The position numbers and the translations under genes are program-made. The notes beneath the pieces are model-generated. The model was not told where the DNA came from. It searched no databases and saw nothing but the letters and a program-made list of their open reading frames with translations. Shown here piece after piece: positions 18,537 to 27,692 of a stretch of 64,000 bases of DNA; position 1 is the first letter of the stretch, and every line of letters begins with the position of its first letter. This DNA is from Variovorax sp. (GTDB lineage Bacteria > Pseudomonadota > Gammaproteobacteria > Burkholderiales > Burkholderiaceae_C): positions 1 through 64,000 of the forward strand of contig JAGIAI010000026.1 of NCBI GenBank assembly GCA_017744935.1, read 5' to 3'.

Positions 18537-19684
18537 GCGCTGTTGATACCGGCCCCGGCGACCTCCACGACCCACGCCTGTGGAGGGCGCTGGAACATGC
18601 GCCCGATCGGAGCGTGGCGCCCGACTGGCGGGTGCGCAAAGAGATCCTGAAGCAGGCACACGCCGCGATCGGCGAACCCGATCCGGAAGACGCCGAGGCC
18701 GATCTCGAACGCGCTGCGCAATCGTGGTGGCATCGCCTCGGCGAGGGGCGCGATAACCGGGAGAAGCCGAGGCGCCGTTGGCCTGCAGCAGTTGCAGTGG
18801 CGATGGTCGCCTTCGTCGCGGTCATGCTCTGGCGGCGCGAGCCCTCTCTCCCGTCCGCGCCCTCGCTCGACGACAAGACTTCGGTGGCCGCGAATTCGAA
18901 CAGGATCGAAGAGTTGACTTCGGCGCCCTCGGAATCCCGGCCGCCGCCGACCGACCCCTCGTCGGTCCCTCTGTTGCCCCCGAGCTTCTTCACGCCACCC
19001 AAACTGCCCGAGCCGGAACCTGAAGCCGAACAGCGACCCCTGCCCAACCTGGAGCCGGCGCCGCCTTCCAGGAAGAATGCCGCAGTGGCGCCAACGGCTC
19101 CTTCGACGCCTGCGCAGGTCTTGCCGCCACCATCTCCGCAGAAGGCTCAGAAGACGGCTCAGCCATCTTCGCCACCATTGCCGCCGGCAGCACCGCAACA
19201 GCAGCGCGAGGCAACGGCATCCGCCAAGCAGCCGCCGGCCGTTGCTGAGGCACCGTCGCCGGCTCCCGCGGCTGAGATCGAACTGCCCACCTTCGATGCG
19301 CTTGGGCGATGGAATCGCATGACGATCTCGAAGCGCGGTGGCGAAAGTCGGAGCCTTGCGCGTGCCGAGGCGGGCGATGTCGGCCCGCTGCTGACCTCGG
19401 CAGCGCTTTCGGCGGTCGGGCCGCAGCCGTTCAAGGGCACGCCGGAATGGCGCGTGACGCTGGAGCGCGGCCCCGAAGTGCTGGCGGTTCTCGAAGTCAC
19501 GGGCTCACAGATACGGTGGCGCGAGGGCCACGCGCCGGCGGCCACGGGCGTGCCGTCTGCGGGCGCGATCTCCGCGCTGCGCGATGCGCTCGGTCATGCG
19601 GTGCAGCAACCGAAGGCTGCCCCGAGCGAACCGCCTGGCGAACAGCCCGGCGAATCGGCGGGCGAGCCGCCGCGCAGCCCCTGA
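18533..19684 (+). CDS. Proline-rich single-pass membrane protein, possible anti-sigma partner
   Basis: A 383-residue protein with an N-terminal cytoplasmic part, one membrane segment (WPAAVAVAMVAFVAVMLW, about residues 81-98), a long Pro/Ala/Glu-rich periplasmic stretch (about 120-245), and a C-terminal globular part beginning ELPTFDALGRWNRMTISKRG. The four-base overlap with the ECF sigma gene suggests co-regulation, and the topology matches an anti-sigma factor. No recognised anti-sigma zinc motif is present, so the role is an inference. Confidence 0.75.
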   Translation: MSAVDTGPGDLHDPRLWRALEHAPDRSVAPDWRVRKEILKQAHAAIGEPDPEDAEADLERAAQSWWHRLGEGRDNREKPRRRWPAAVAVAMVAFVAVMLWRREPSLPSAPSLDDKTSVAANSNRIEELTSAPSESRPPPTDPSSVPLLPPSFFTPPKLPEPEPEAEQRPLPNLEPAPPSRKNAAVAPTAPSTPAQVLPPPSPQKAQKTAQPSSPPLPPAAPQQQREATASAKQPPAVAEAPSPAPAAEIELPTFDALGRWNRMTISKRGGESRSLARAEAGDVGPLLTSAALSAVGPQPFKGTPEWRVTLERGPEVLAVLEVTGSQIRWREGHAPAATGVPSAGAISALRDALGHAVQQPKAAPSEPPGEQPGESAGEPPRSP

Positions 19685-19690
19685 GTCGAC

Positions 19691-20470
19691 TTATTCGTGC
19701 TTGAAGTTCGGCGCTCGCTTGCTCAGGAAGGCGTCCATGCCTTCCTTCTGGTCAGCGGTCGCGAAGAGTGAGTGGAACAGGCGCCGCTCGAACATCACGC
19801 CATCCGACAGGCTGCTCTCGAAAGCGCGGTTGACCGACTCCTTGGCCGCCATCACCGAAAGCTGCGAGAAGCCCGAGATCACGAGCGCGGCGGCGAGTGT
19901 CTCTTCCATGAGCTTGTCAACTGGCACGATGCGGCTCACCAACCCGGCGCGCTCGGCCTCGGCGGCATCCATCATCCGGGCGGTCAGGACCATGTCCATC
20001 GCCTTCGACTTGCCGACCGCGCGCGGCAGGCGCTGCGTGCCGCCGGCACCGGGGATCACGCCGATCTTGATCTCGGGTTGACCGAACTTCGCGTTGTCGG
20101 CCGCGATGATGAAGTCGCACATCATCGCCAACTCGCAGCCGCCGCCGAGCGCGAAGCCCGCGACCGCGGCGATCACCGGCTTGCGGATCGAACGGATGGT
20201 TTCCCAGTTGCGGGTGATGAAGTCGCCCTTGTACGCATCGAGGAAGGTGTACTTGGCCATCGCTGCGATGTCGGCGCCGGCCGCAAAGGCCTTTTCGCTG
20301 CCGGTGACGATGATGCAGCCGATGGCTTCATCGGCGTCGAAAGCCTTCAGCGCATGGCCGAGTTCGGTCATCAGCGCGTCGTTCAGCGCATTGAGCGCCT
20401 TGGGGCGATGGAGCGTGATGATGCCGACTTTTTCGGCTTCGACCCGTACTTCGATGTTCTCGTAGCTCAT
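19691..20470 (-). CDS. Enoyl-CoA hydratase
   Basis: A 259-residue crotonase-fold enzyme that adds water to trans-2-enoyl-CoA in fatty acid beta-oxidation. The oxyanion-hole segments [11 protein letters not shown] (about 62-72) and [14 protein letters not shown] (about 106-119) are present. Both catalytic acids expected for hydratase activity are visible: Glu in GGCELAM and Glu in [17 protein letters not shown]. It stands alone, convergent with the proline-rich protein gene. Start ATG 20470 with GGAGA upstream. Confidence 0.93.
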   Translation of the reverse strand: MSYENIEVRVEAEKVGIITLHRPKALNALNDALMTELGHALKAFDADEAIGCIIVTGSEKAFAAGADIAAMAKYTFLDAYKGDFITRNWETIRSIRKPVIAAVAGFALGGGCELAMMCDFIIAADNAKFGQPEIKIGVIPGAGGTQRLPRAVGKSKAMDMVLTARMMDAAEAERAGLVSRIVPVDKLMEETLAAALVISGFSQLSVMAAKESVNRAFESSLSDGVMFERRLFHSLFATADQKEGMDAFLSKRAPNFKHE

Positions 20471-20521
20471 GCGTATCTCCTTTGTCCTTGAAAACAGATC
20501 TGTATCGGGGCCGGTGGTGCG

Positions 20522-22315
20522 CTAGGCCCGGGTCAGCCACTGCGCGAGCTTCGCGGCGTCCTGCGCGAAGAGCCGCCACGTCGTCACGCCGGTCGGCAAC
20601 GTGACCGGCAGCCGCAACAACCGCCGATCGCGGGCGACCAGCGCGGTGAATTTCTTCAGCGGGCCGAGATAGAGCGCCAGATCGTCGAGCCGCGTGATCC
20701 GCCAACCCTGCGCCTGACGCCCCTTGGCAGCCGGCATTTCTATGCCGATCCATTCATCGTTGGCGGAGAACCCGGCCTGTTCGGCCGCTCCGCTGCGAAG
20801 CACGGCCTTGACCTGGATGGAGCCGTTCGATTCGGCCACGCGCAGCCCCAGTTCCTGGGCGCGCTGCGCCGGATCGTCCAGCGTGGCGACGCCATGAGCG
20901 CGGAGCAGGTCGGACAGAGGCAACTCGTCCGTCGAATGAACCCAGCGCGCGATCTCCTTCGAGAATGACCGCCCACCCGCTGTTTCGAGCGCCGCGGCGA
21001 AATCGGCCTCATCGATCGGGCCGCCTTCGCTCCTGTTCCAGAGGAGGCGCATGACCTGGTCGAGGGTGCCCTTGCCCTCGGCGCGCAGCGTGAGGTCGAA
21101 ACACAGCGCGACCAGCGCACCCTTGGTGTAGTAGCTGACCGTGGTGTTCGGCGTCTGCTCGTCCTGCCGGTAGTACTTGACCCACGCATCGAAGCTGGCC
21201 TCGGCCACGGACTGCACGAAACGGCCGGGCGTTTGCAGCACCTGGTTGGCCGTCTTGTTCAGGAGCTTGAGATAGGTGCTGTCATCGACGAGTCCCGCCC
21301 GGCGCAGCAGCAGGTCGTCGTAGTAGCTCGTGAACCCTTCGAACAGCCAGAGCAGGCGTGTGTAGTTCTCCTGGCCGTAGTCGTAGCGCGAGAAGTCGGC
21401 CGGCCGCAGGCGCTTCACATTCCAGGTGTGGAAGTACTCGTGGCTGATCAGGCCCAGCAGCGTGGTGTAGCCCTCTGGCTGCTTGCGCGCTTCGAGTTGC
21501 GGCAGATCGCGGCGCGTGCAGATGAGCGCCGTCGAATGGCGATGTTCAAGGCCGCCGTAGCCGTCGTCCACCGCGTTGAGCATGAACACGTACCGGTCGT
21601 GCGGCGGCTTGGGGCCATGGCGCTTGCCGACCTTGTCGCCGTGCCAGAAGCGCATCTGCGTCTCGCAGATGGCGCGGGTGTCGGCCAGCAGGCGTGCGCC
21701 GTCGAAGGAAGCCGGTGCGCCAGCGACAACGAAGCGGTGCGGCACGCCACAGGCTTCGAATTCACCGCTCCAGAAGGTGCCCATCTCGACTGGGCTGTCC
21801 GCCAGCTCGTCGTAGCCTGAGGCTGCATATTTGCCGAAGCCGTGGCGATCGGTATGCGTCGCCTTCAGTGCAGTGGCGCAGGACCAACGCGGCCCATCCT
21901 TCGGCGCGGCGGGCGCGACGATCTCGATGTGATGCGGCACGTCGGCCTGACCTTCGACGCGCAGGCAAAGGCTGGTGCCGTTGAAGAAGCCGCGGTCCTC
22001 GTCGAGCCAGGCGGTGCGCACCGAGTTGTCATAGGCGCACACCTCGTAGCGAAGTTCGAGCGGCTTGCCCGGCGAGCATTCGAATTCCCAGGTGCACTTG
22101 TCAATCTGGCGCACCGCGAGCTTGCGACGGCCCTGGGTCGCGCGCAGCTTCTGCAGATTCTTGGAGAACTCGCGCACCAGATAGCTGCCCGGAACCCAGA
22201 CGGGCAACGCGACCCGCTGCAGTGCAGCAGGTCCGTCGACAACCAGCGTGACGCCGAAAAGGTGCGCCCTGCGGTCCGCGCACTCGACGCGGTAGTGGAT
22301 GGCCGGCGCGGCCAT
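20522..22315 (-). CDS. M61 family (glycyl aminopeptidase-like) metallopeptidase with PDZ domain
   Basis: A 597-residue protein with an N-terminal beta-rich domain, a gluzincin catalytic domain with the zinc motif HEYFHTWNVKRLRP (about 288-301) and a downstream Glu-rich segment, and a C-terminal PDZ domain (about 495-560, LGLRVAESNGSIQVKAVLRS). The ATG at 22315 overlaps the dsbC stop (TGATG), so dsbC and this gene are translationally coupled. No signal peptide is seen, so a cytoplasmic location is likely. Confidence 0.9.
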   Translation of the reverse strand: MAAPAIHYRVECADRRAHLFGVTLVVDGPAALQRVALPVWVPGSYLVREFSKNLQKLRATQGRRKLAVRQIDKCTWEFECSPGKPLELRYEVCAYDNSVRTAWLDEDRGFFNGTSLCLRVEGQADVPHHIEIVAPAAPKDGPRWSCATALKATHTDRHGFGKYAASGYDELADSPVEMGTFWSGEFEACGVPHRFVVAGAPASFDGARLLADTRAICETQMRFWHGDKVGKRHGPKPPHDRYVFMLNAVDDGYGGLEHRHSTALICTRRDLPQLEARKQPEGYTTLLGLISHEYFHTWNVKRLRPADFSRYDYGQENYTRLLWLFEGFTSYYDDLLLRRAGLVDDSTYLKLLNKTANQVLQTPGRFVQSVAEASFDAWVKYYRQDEQTPNTTVSYYTKGALVALCFDLTLRAEGKGTLDQVMRLLWNRSEGGPIDEADFAAALETAGGRSFSKEIARWVHSTDELPLSDLLRAHGVATLDDPAQRAQELGLRVAESNGSIQVKAVLRSGAAEQAGFSANDEWIGIEMPAAKGRQAQGWRITRLDDLALYLGPLKKFTALVARDRRLLRLPVTLPTGVTTWRLFAQDAAKLAQWLTRA

Positions 22316-23040
22316 CAATTGAGCGCGGCGAGTTGTTTCTCGACCTGTGCCGCGGGAATCGCACCCGGCGCGCGGGTGCCGTCGCTGAAGATCAGCGTCG
22401 GCGTGCCGGTGATGTTGTGCTTCTGGCCGAATTCACGATTGCGGGTCAGCGCGACGGTGTCGCATTCGGCGCCGGTTTCAGGCACCACGCCGCGCTGCAT
22501 CCAGTCGTTCCATGCCTTTGCCTTGTCCTTGGCGCACCAGATGTTGCGCGCCTTGACCACCGAGTCGGGACCCAGCACCGGATAAAGGTAGAGCTGGATG
22601 GTCACGTTGTCGACCTTCGTCATGTCGCGCTCGAACTGCTTGCAGTAGCCGCAGTTGGGATCCGCGAACACGGCGAGTTGCCGCTTGCCATTGCCGCGGA
22701 CGATCTTGATGGCGTCCTTGGACGGCAGCTTGTCAAATGCCACTTCGCTGAGCTTCTCGATGCGTTCCTCGGTGAGGTTGCGCCGTGCCTTCACGTCGAT
22801 CAGATTGCCCTGCAGCAGGTAGTTGCCCTGCTCATCGGTGTAGAAGATCTCGAAGCCGTTGATGCGCACTTCATACAAGCCCGGGAGCGGCGACTTGGTG
22901 ATCTCGTCGATCTTGGCGAACTGCGGGATGCGCGCAGCCAGGTTCTTGCGGATCTCGGCTTCGCCGGCCGACGCGGTCAAGGCATGGCCCAAAGTGAGCG
23001 CGGCGAGCGAGGCGAGGAGAGTGCGTGCGAGTTTCTTCAT
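22315..23040 (-). CDS. dsbC: Thiol:disulfide interchange protein DsbC
   Basis: A 241-residue periplasmic disulfide isomerase. The signal peptide starts KKLARTLLASLAALTLG and is cleaved near TASAGEA. An N-terminal dimerisation domain (about 25-85) is followed by a thioredoxin fold with the active site FADPNCGYCKQFERD (CGYC, about 118). The ATG at 23040 gives a standard signal peptide; an alternative ATG at 23061 overlaps the ubiH-like stop (ATGA) and would add seven residues. It is part of the run ubiH-like, dsbC, M61 peptidase. Confidence 0.93.
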   Translation of the reverse strand: MKKLARTLLASLAALTLGHALTASAGEAEIRKNLAARIPQFAKIDEITKSPLPGLYEVRINGFEIFYTDEQGNYLLQGNLIDVKARRNLTEERIEKLSEVAFDKLPSKDAIKIVRGNGKRQLAVFADPNCGYCKQFERDMTKVDNVTIQLYLYPVLGPDSVVKARNIWCAKDKAKAWNDWMQRGVVPETGAECDTVALTRNREFGQKHNITGTPTLIFSDGTRAPGAIPAAQVEKQLAALN

Positions 23041-23057
23041 GGTGGTGTTCCCGGCAT

Positions 23058-24200
23058 TCATTGCAGGCCCATGGCCTGCCGAGCGATCCAGTTCTTGACG
23101 AGCCGTGTGCGGTCGAAGCCGCGCATGCCCCAGTTGCGCAGCGCCGGCAAAGGGTCGGCGCTGTGCGCGAAGAGTTGCTGAAGGCCGTCGGTGGCGAGGC
23201 TCATCGACAGCACGCCGGTGCGGCGCGCACGCTCATAGCGGCGCAGGAGGCGCGGATCGCCGACGCTGCGCCAGTAGTCGCGCGACTTGATGACTTCCGC
23301 GAGCGCGGCGGCGTCGGCCAGGCCCAGATTGAGCCCCTGGCCGGCGAGTGGATGCACGGTATGCGCGGCGTCGCCGGCGAGCGCCCATGCGGCACCGTTT
23401 TCGAAGCGGCCGGTCCAGCGCTCGGCAATGGCACGCTGCAGTGGCCAGGCGGCCCGCTCGCTGGTCAGCTTGAGGGCGCCGAGCGCGTCATGCGTGGCTT
23501 CGCGCAGGCCGGCACAGAATTCTTCGACGCCCTGCGCGAGTAATTCCGGCGCGTGGAGCTGGTCGACGGACCACACCAGCGCGAGCGAGCGGTCGAGCGC
23601 ATGGGCGTCGGCGGGCCGGTTCGCATCCGCGAGCGGCAGCAGCGCCAACACTTCACCCTTGTCGTTGAACCACTGGCGTGCGGTGCCGTCGTGCGGACGC
23701 TCGGCTTCGAGCCGCGCGGCGATTGCATGCTGCGGATAGCGCGCGACGTCATGGCCGACGCCGAGCGCCTCGCGGGTGGCGCTCAGGCGCCCTTCGCAGA
23801 TGACCGTGAGCGGCGCCGCGACCGGCGCATTCACCACTTCGATGCGGGGCTGGAAACGCACCGCGTCGCTCAGTTGCCGTTCGAGCGCGGGAACGTCGAC
23901 GATCCACGCCAGCGCTTCAACTTTCTGGCGAGCGGCGCTGAACTGGACGCGGCCGCCTTCGTCTCCGAAGACCAGCATTTCGCGCACGGGCGTCGCGTGC
24001 GCGCTGTCGGGCCAGGCGCGCAGCGATTCGAGCAACGACTTGGAGGCGGCATTGAGCGCGTAGGCGCGAACGTCTTCGGCGGCGGGTCTCGACTCGGGCG
24101 CCACGAGCGCCACGCGCACGCGTTCGCGCGCCAGCAGCAGGGCCAGGGTGCGTCCGACGATGCCGGCGCCGCGAATGCAAACCTCGGGGGGGAGAGCCAT
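23058..24200 (-). CDS. UbiH/UbiF/COQ6-family FAD-dependent monooxygenase
   Basis: A 380-residue flavin hydroxylase predicted to hydroxylate the ubiquinone ring. The N-terminal dinucleotide motif is IRGAGIVGRTLALLLARE (about 9-26) and the second FAD motif is GDAAHTVHPLAGQGLNLGLA (about 284-303), which is diagnostic for this family. It is the first gene of a tight run with dsbC and the M61 peptidase. Which ring position it hydroxylates cannot be told from sequence alone. Confidence 0.9.
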   Translation of the reverse strand: MALPPEVCIRGAGIVGRTLALLLARERVRVALVAPESRPAAEDVRAYALNAASKSLLESLRAWPDSAHATPVREMLVFGDEGGRVQFSAARQKVEALAWIVDVPALERQLSDAVRFQPRIEVVNAPVAAPLTVICEGRLSATREALGVGHDVARYPQHAIAARLEAERPHDGTARQWFNDKGEVLALLPLADANRPADAHALDRSLALVWSVDQLHAPELLAQGVEEFCAGLREATHDALGALKLTSERAAWPLQRAIAERWTGRFENGAAWALAGDAAHTVHPLAGQGLNLGLADAAALAEVIKSRDYWRSVGDPRLLRRYERARRTGVLSMSLATDGLQQLFAHSADPLPALRNWGMRGFDRTRLVKNWIARQAMGLQ

Positions 24201-24268
24201 CGCGGCATTGTAGGAGGCCCTCCGGTGGCCGGCGGCATGCAGGAGAATCGCCGCTTCTGAATATTTGG

Positions 24269-25162
24269 ATGCGCGTTCCCGTGAAAACCTCCGAATTCGA
24301 CCTGCAGGCCACGATCGCCCGCCTTTTCGTCTACCCCGTCAAATCGTGCGCCGGCGTCGAGGTGTCGGAAGCGCTGCTGATCGAGACTGGTCTCGAGTTC
24401 GATCGCGCATGGATGGTGGTCGACGAGACAGGTGAATTCGTCTCCCAGCGTGAACTGCCGCGCATGTCGCTCATCCGTCCGCAGCTCAAGCATTCCGAAA
24501 TGGTGCTTCGCGCGCCCGGCATGCTGGCCCTGCATATCGCCTTCGACCGTGTCGAGGCGCCGGCGCGCGTGCGCGTCTGGAAGGACGAGGTTTCCGCCTA
24601 CGACATGGGCGATCTGGCGGCGCAGTGGTTCAGCGACTTTCTTTCGGAGCCGGGCAAGTCGAGAAAGCTGCGCATGGTGCGCTTCGACCCCGATGTGCGG
24701 CGTTTGTCGAGCCTCAAGTGGACCGCCGGCGTGCAAGCCCTCAATCAGTTCGCGGATGGCTTCCCGGTGCTCGTCGCCAGCGAAGGATCGATGGCCGAGC
24801 TGAATGCACGCCTGGCGGCGGGCGGCCACCACGCGGTGGGCATCGAACGATTCCGCCCCAATGTCGTTCTTGCCGGCATCGAGGCGCACGACGAGGACCG
24901 TGTCGATACGCTCCGTATCGTGACGGAGGAGGGCGAGGCCAGCCTGAAGGCGGTCAAGCCTTGTGCGCGCTGCCCGATTCCCGACATCGATCCCGCTACC
25001 GGCACGAGCAGTCCCGAGGTGGGCGAGACGCTGCGCACCTATCGTGCCGATCCGCGCGTCGATGGCGCGATCACTTTCGGGATGAACGCGATCGTGCTCG
25101 CAGGCGTGGATCATGCTTTGCGCGTCGGCCAGCGCGTGGGCGCCAACCTGCGCTTCGAATGA
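24269..25162 (+). CDS. MOSC-domain protein (molybdenum cofactor sulfurase-type)
   Basis: A 297-residue protein with the MOSC N-terminal beta-barrel domain (ARLFVYPVKSCAGVEVSEA, about 15-33) and a MOSC domain carrying the conserved cysteine in KPCARCPIPDIDPATG (about 230-245). Relatives include YcbX and the mitochondrial amidoxime-reducing component, which bind Mo cofactor and reduce N-hydroxylated compounds. It lacks the C-terminal 2Fe-2S ferredoxin domain found in longer YcbX proteins. Confidence 0.88.
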   Translation: MRVPVKTSEFDLQATIARLFVYPVKSCAGVEVSEALLIETGLEFDRAWMVVDETGEFVSQRELPRMSLIRPQLKHSEMVLRAPGMLALHIAFDRVEAPARVRVWKDEVSAYDMGDLAAQWFSDFLSEPGKSRKLRMVRFDPDVRRLSSLKWTAGVQALNQFADGFPVLVASEGSMAELNARLAAGGHHAVGIERFRPNVVLAGIEAHDEDRVDTLRIVTEEGEASLKAVKPCARCPIPDIDPATGTSSPEVGETLRTYRADPRVDGAITFGMNAIVLAGVDHALRVGQRVGANLRFE

Positions 25163-25230
25163 ATCGGGCGCCCCGCAGACCGGGCGCCTAAAATCGCCGG
25201 TTCCCCCAAAGATTTCTGAAAGCATCCGCC

Positions 25231-26322
25231 ATGAGCCTCCAGTGCGGCATCGTCGGCTTGCCCAACGTCGGCAAGTCCACTCTTTTCAATGCCTTGACCA
25301 AGGCTGGCATCGCGGCCGAGAACTACCCCTTCTGCACGATCGAGCCGAACGTCGGCGTGGTCGAAGTGCCGGATCCGCGTCTCCAGCAGCTGGCCGAGAT
25401 CGTCAATCCGGAGCGGATCGTTCCGGCCATCGTCGAGTTCGTGGATATCGCGGGCCTCGTGGCCGGCGCGAGCCAGGGTGAAGGCCTTGGCAACCAGTTC
25501 CTCGCGCATATCCGCGAGACCGACGCGATCGTGAACGTCGTGCGCTGCTTCGAGGATGACAACGTGATCCACGTGGCTGGCAAGGTCGATCCGATTTCCG
25601 ATATCGAAGTCATCCAGACCGAGCTGTGCCTCGCAGACCTGTCGACCGTCGAGAAGGCGCTGGCCCGTCACACCAAGACCGCGCGCTCGGGCGACAAGGA
25701 GGCAATCAAGCTCGTCGGCCTGCTCGAGAAGTGCCAGGCCGCGCTCAATGACAACAAGCCGGTGCGCTCCGTCGAATTCAGCAAGGAAGACCGGCCGCTG
25801 ATCAAGCAGTTCTCGCTCATCACCGCCAAGCCCGCGATGTTCGTCGGCAACGTCGCCGAAGACGGTTTCGAGAACAACCCCTTCCTCGATCGCCTGCGCG
25901 AATACGCCGCAGCGCAAAACGCGCCTGTCGTGGCAATCTGCGCCAAGATCGAAGCCGAACTGGCTGACATGGATGACGAGGACCGCAAGATGTTCCTTGC
26001 CGAGATCGGCCAGGAAGAGCCGGGCCTGAATCGCCTCATCCGCGCTGCCTATTCGCTGCTGGGCCTGCAAACTTATTTCACCGCCGGCGTGAAGGAAGTG
26101 CGCGCATGGACCATCCACATCGGTGACACCGGCCCGCAAGCGGCTGGCGTGATCCACACCGATTTCGAGAAGGGCTACATCCGCGCACAGACCATCAGCT
26201 TCAGTGACTACATCGCCTACAAGGGCGAGCAGGGTGCGAAGGATGCGGGCAAGATGCGCGCCGAAGGCAAGGAGTACGTCGTCAAGGATGGCGACGTGAT
26301 GAACTTCCTCTTCAGCTCCTGA
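25231..26322 (+). CDS. ychF: Redox-regulated ATPase YchF
   Basis: A 363-residue Obg-family P-loop protein that prefers ATP. It has the G1 loop GLPNVGKST (about 8-16), the G3 segment [21 protein letters not shown] and a C-terminal TGS domain (about 280-363). It associates with ribosomes and is linked to oxidative stress control in E. coli. Full length with a good start; it stands apart from its neighbours. Confidence 0.96.
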   Translation: MSLQCGIVGLPNVGKSTLFNALTKAGIAAENYPFCTIEPNVGVVEVPDPRLQQLAEIVNPERIVPAIVEFVDIAGLVAGASQGEGLGNQFLAHIRETDAIVNVVRCFEDDNVIHVAGKVDPISDIEVIQTELCLADLSTVEKALARHTKTARSGDKEAIKLVGLLEKCQAALNDNKPVRSVEFSKEDRPLIKQFSLITAKPAMFVGNVAEDGFENNPFLDRLREYAAAQNAPVVAICAKIEAELADMDDEDRKMFLAEIGQEEPGLNRLIRAAYSLLGLQTYFTAGVKEVRAWTIHIGDTGPQAAGVIHTDFEKGYIRAQTISFSDYIAYKGEQGAKDAGKMRAEGKEYVVKDGDVMNFLFSS

Positions 26323-26352
26323 GCACGCTTCCTGCTTGCGAAAAGCGCACTG

Positions 26353-27027
26353 ATGATCACCGTCCACCATCTCGACAACTCGCGTTCGCAGCGCGTCCTG
26401 TGGCTCCTCGAAGAGTTGGGCGTGCCATACGAGATCGTGCGTTATCAGCGCGACCCGAAGACGATGCTTGCGCCAACTTCGTTGCGCGCGGTGCATCCAT
26501 TGGGCAAGTCGCCGGTGGTGACCACCGAGGATGGCGTGACGCTCGCGGAGTCGGGCGCGATCGTCGAGACGCTGATCGAGCGCTACGGCCAGGGGCGGCT
26601 CATTCCGGCGGCCGGTACACCGGAAGCTGTTCGTTATCGCTACTGGCTGCACTTCGCTGAAGGCTCGGCGATGTCGCCGCTGCTGCTCAAGCTGGTGTTC
26701 GATCGGATCGAGAAGGCGCGCATGCCGTTCTTCGCTAAGCCGATTGCGAAGTCGATCGCGCAGAAGGCCAAGTCCAGCTTCGTCATGCCGAACATCCGGG
26801 CGCACCTGGACTACATGGAAGCGGAACTGGGCAAGAGCCAGTGGTTCGCGGGCGATTCGTTCACCGGCGCCGACATCCAGATGAGCTTTCCAGTCGAAGC
26901 CGCCGCAGTGCGTGGCGGGCTCGATGCATCGCGGCCGAAGTTGATGGCCTATCTCCAACGCATCCATGCACGTCCCGCTTATCAGCGTGCGCTGGAACGC
27001 GGCGGCCCTTATGGCCTTTTGAGCTGA
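26353..27027 (+). CDS. Glutathione S-transferase
   Basis: A 224-residue cytosolic GST. The N-terminal thioredoxin-like half (MITVHHLDNSRSQRVLWLLE, then the glutathione-side HPLGKSPVV and LAESGAIVETLIERYG) is followed by an all-helical C-terminal half with the motif FTGADIQMSF. The NSRSQRVLWLLEELG start fits a group common in beta- and gammaproteobacteria. Substrate unknown. Confidence 0.92.
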   Translation: MITVHHLDNSRSQRVLWLLEELGVPYEIVRYQRDPKTMLAPTSLRAVHPLGKSPVVTTEDGVTLAESGAIVETLIERYGQGRLIPAAGTPEAVRYRYWLHFAEGSAMSPLLLKLVFDRIEKARMPFFAKPIAKSIAQKAKSSFVMPNIRAHLDYMEAELGKSQWFAGDSFTGADIQMSFPVEAAAVRGGLDASRPKLMAYLQRIHARPAYQRALERGGPYGLLS

Positions 27028-27039
27028 GCGCCTGCGGCT

Positions 27040-27510
27040 TCAGTTCGGCCAGATATAGAGCAGCGCCACGGTCATCGTGACGTACCGCAGGAACTTGCCG
27101 ATCGCCATGTAGGCCACGCACGGCCAGAAGGCCAGCTTGAGCCATCCGGCCACCGCGCACAAAGGGTCGCCGACGATCGGCAGCCAGCTCAACAGGCACG
27201 CCTTGGGCCCCAGGCGTTCGAGCCATGCGAGGGCGCGCAGGTGCGTCTTCGAATGCGAGTACTTGTCTGCAACCTGGTGGGCGCCGTACCCCATCCACCA
27301 GGTGACGGCGCCGCCCAGCGTGTTGCCCGCGGTGGCGACGAGGACTGCTGGCCAGAACAGTTCGGGATTGAGCTTGAGCAGTCCGAACAGCGCAGGCTCG
27401 GAGCCCACAGGGATCAGCGTTGCCGACACGAATGCGGCCATGAAGAGCGTGCTGAGGCCGTACTGTGGCAGTGCGAGAACGCCGAGAAGTGAGTCGAGCC
27501 AGGCTTGCAT
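27040..27510 (-). CDS. YqaA/SNARE-associated (DedA-superfamily) membrane protein
   Basis: A 156-residue integral membrane protein with several hydrophobic segments. It has the YqaA signatures FMAAFVSATLIPVGSEPAL and ATAGNTLGGAVTWWMGYGA (about 25-75), then LSWLPIVGDPLCAVAGWL. The DedA superfamily is involved in lipid flipping and membrane potential; the function of this small subfamily is unsettled. It is convergent with the GST gene, 12 bases away. Confidence 0.87.
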   Translation of the reverse strand: MQAWLDSLLGVLALPQYGLSTLFMAAFVSATLIPVGSEPALFGLLKLNPELFWPAVLVATAGNTLGGAVTWWMGYGAHQVADKYSHSKTHLRALAWLERLGPKACLLSWLPIVGDPLCAVAGWLKLAFWPCVAYMAIGKFLRYVTMTVALLYIWPN

Positions 27511-27692
27511 GAGCGCCGGAGTATAGAAAGGCGCTCATGCAGTGGCGCGTAGGTGCAAGTATGGATACCGACTGTCGCGGACTTGGCATCAGGATGCGCA
27601 ATGAGTGCAAATCGTTGCAGCCGACGCATGCCCACCCCGCTACAATCGTGCCTCATTTTTCAGCAGCCCGGCGCGCGCGCCACTCTCCTTTC

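Noticed and set aside
25111..26967. Open frame of 618 codons antisense to ychF and the GST gene
   Set aside because: It spans two real genes and an intergenic gap on the other strand, with no recognisable family.
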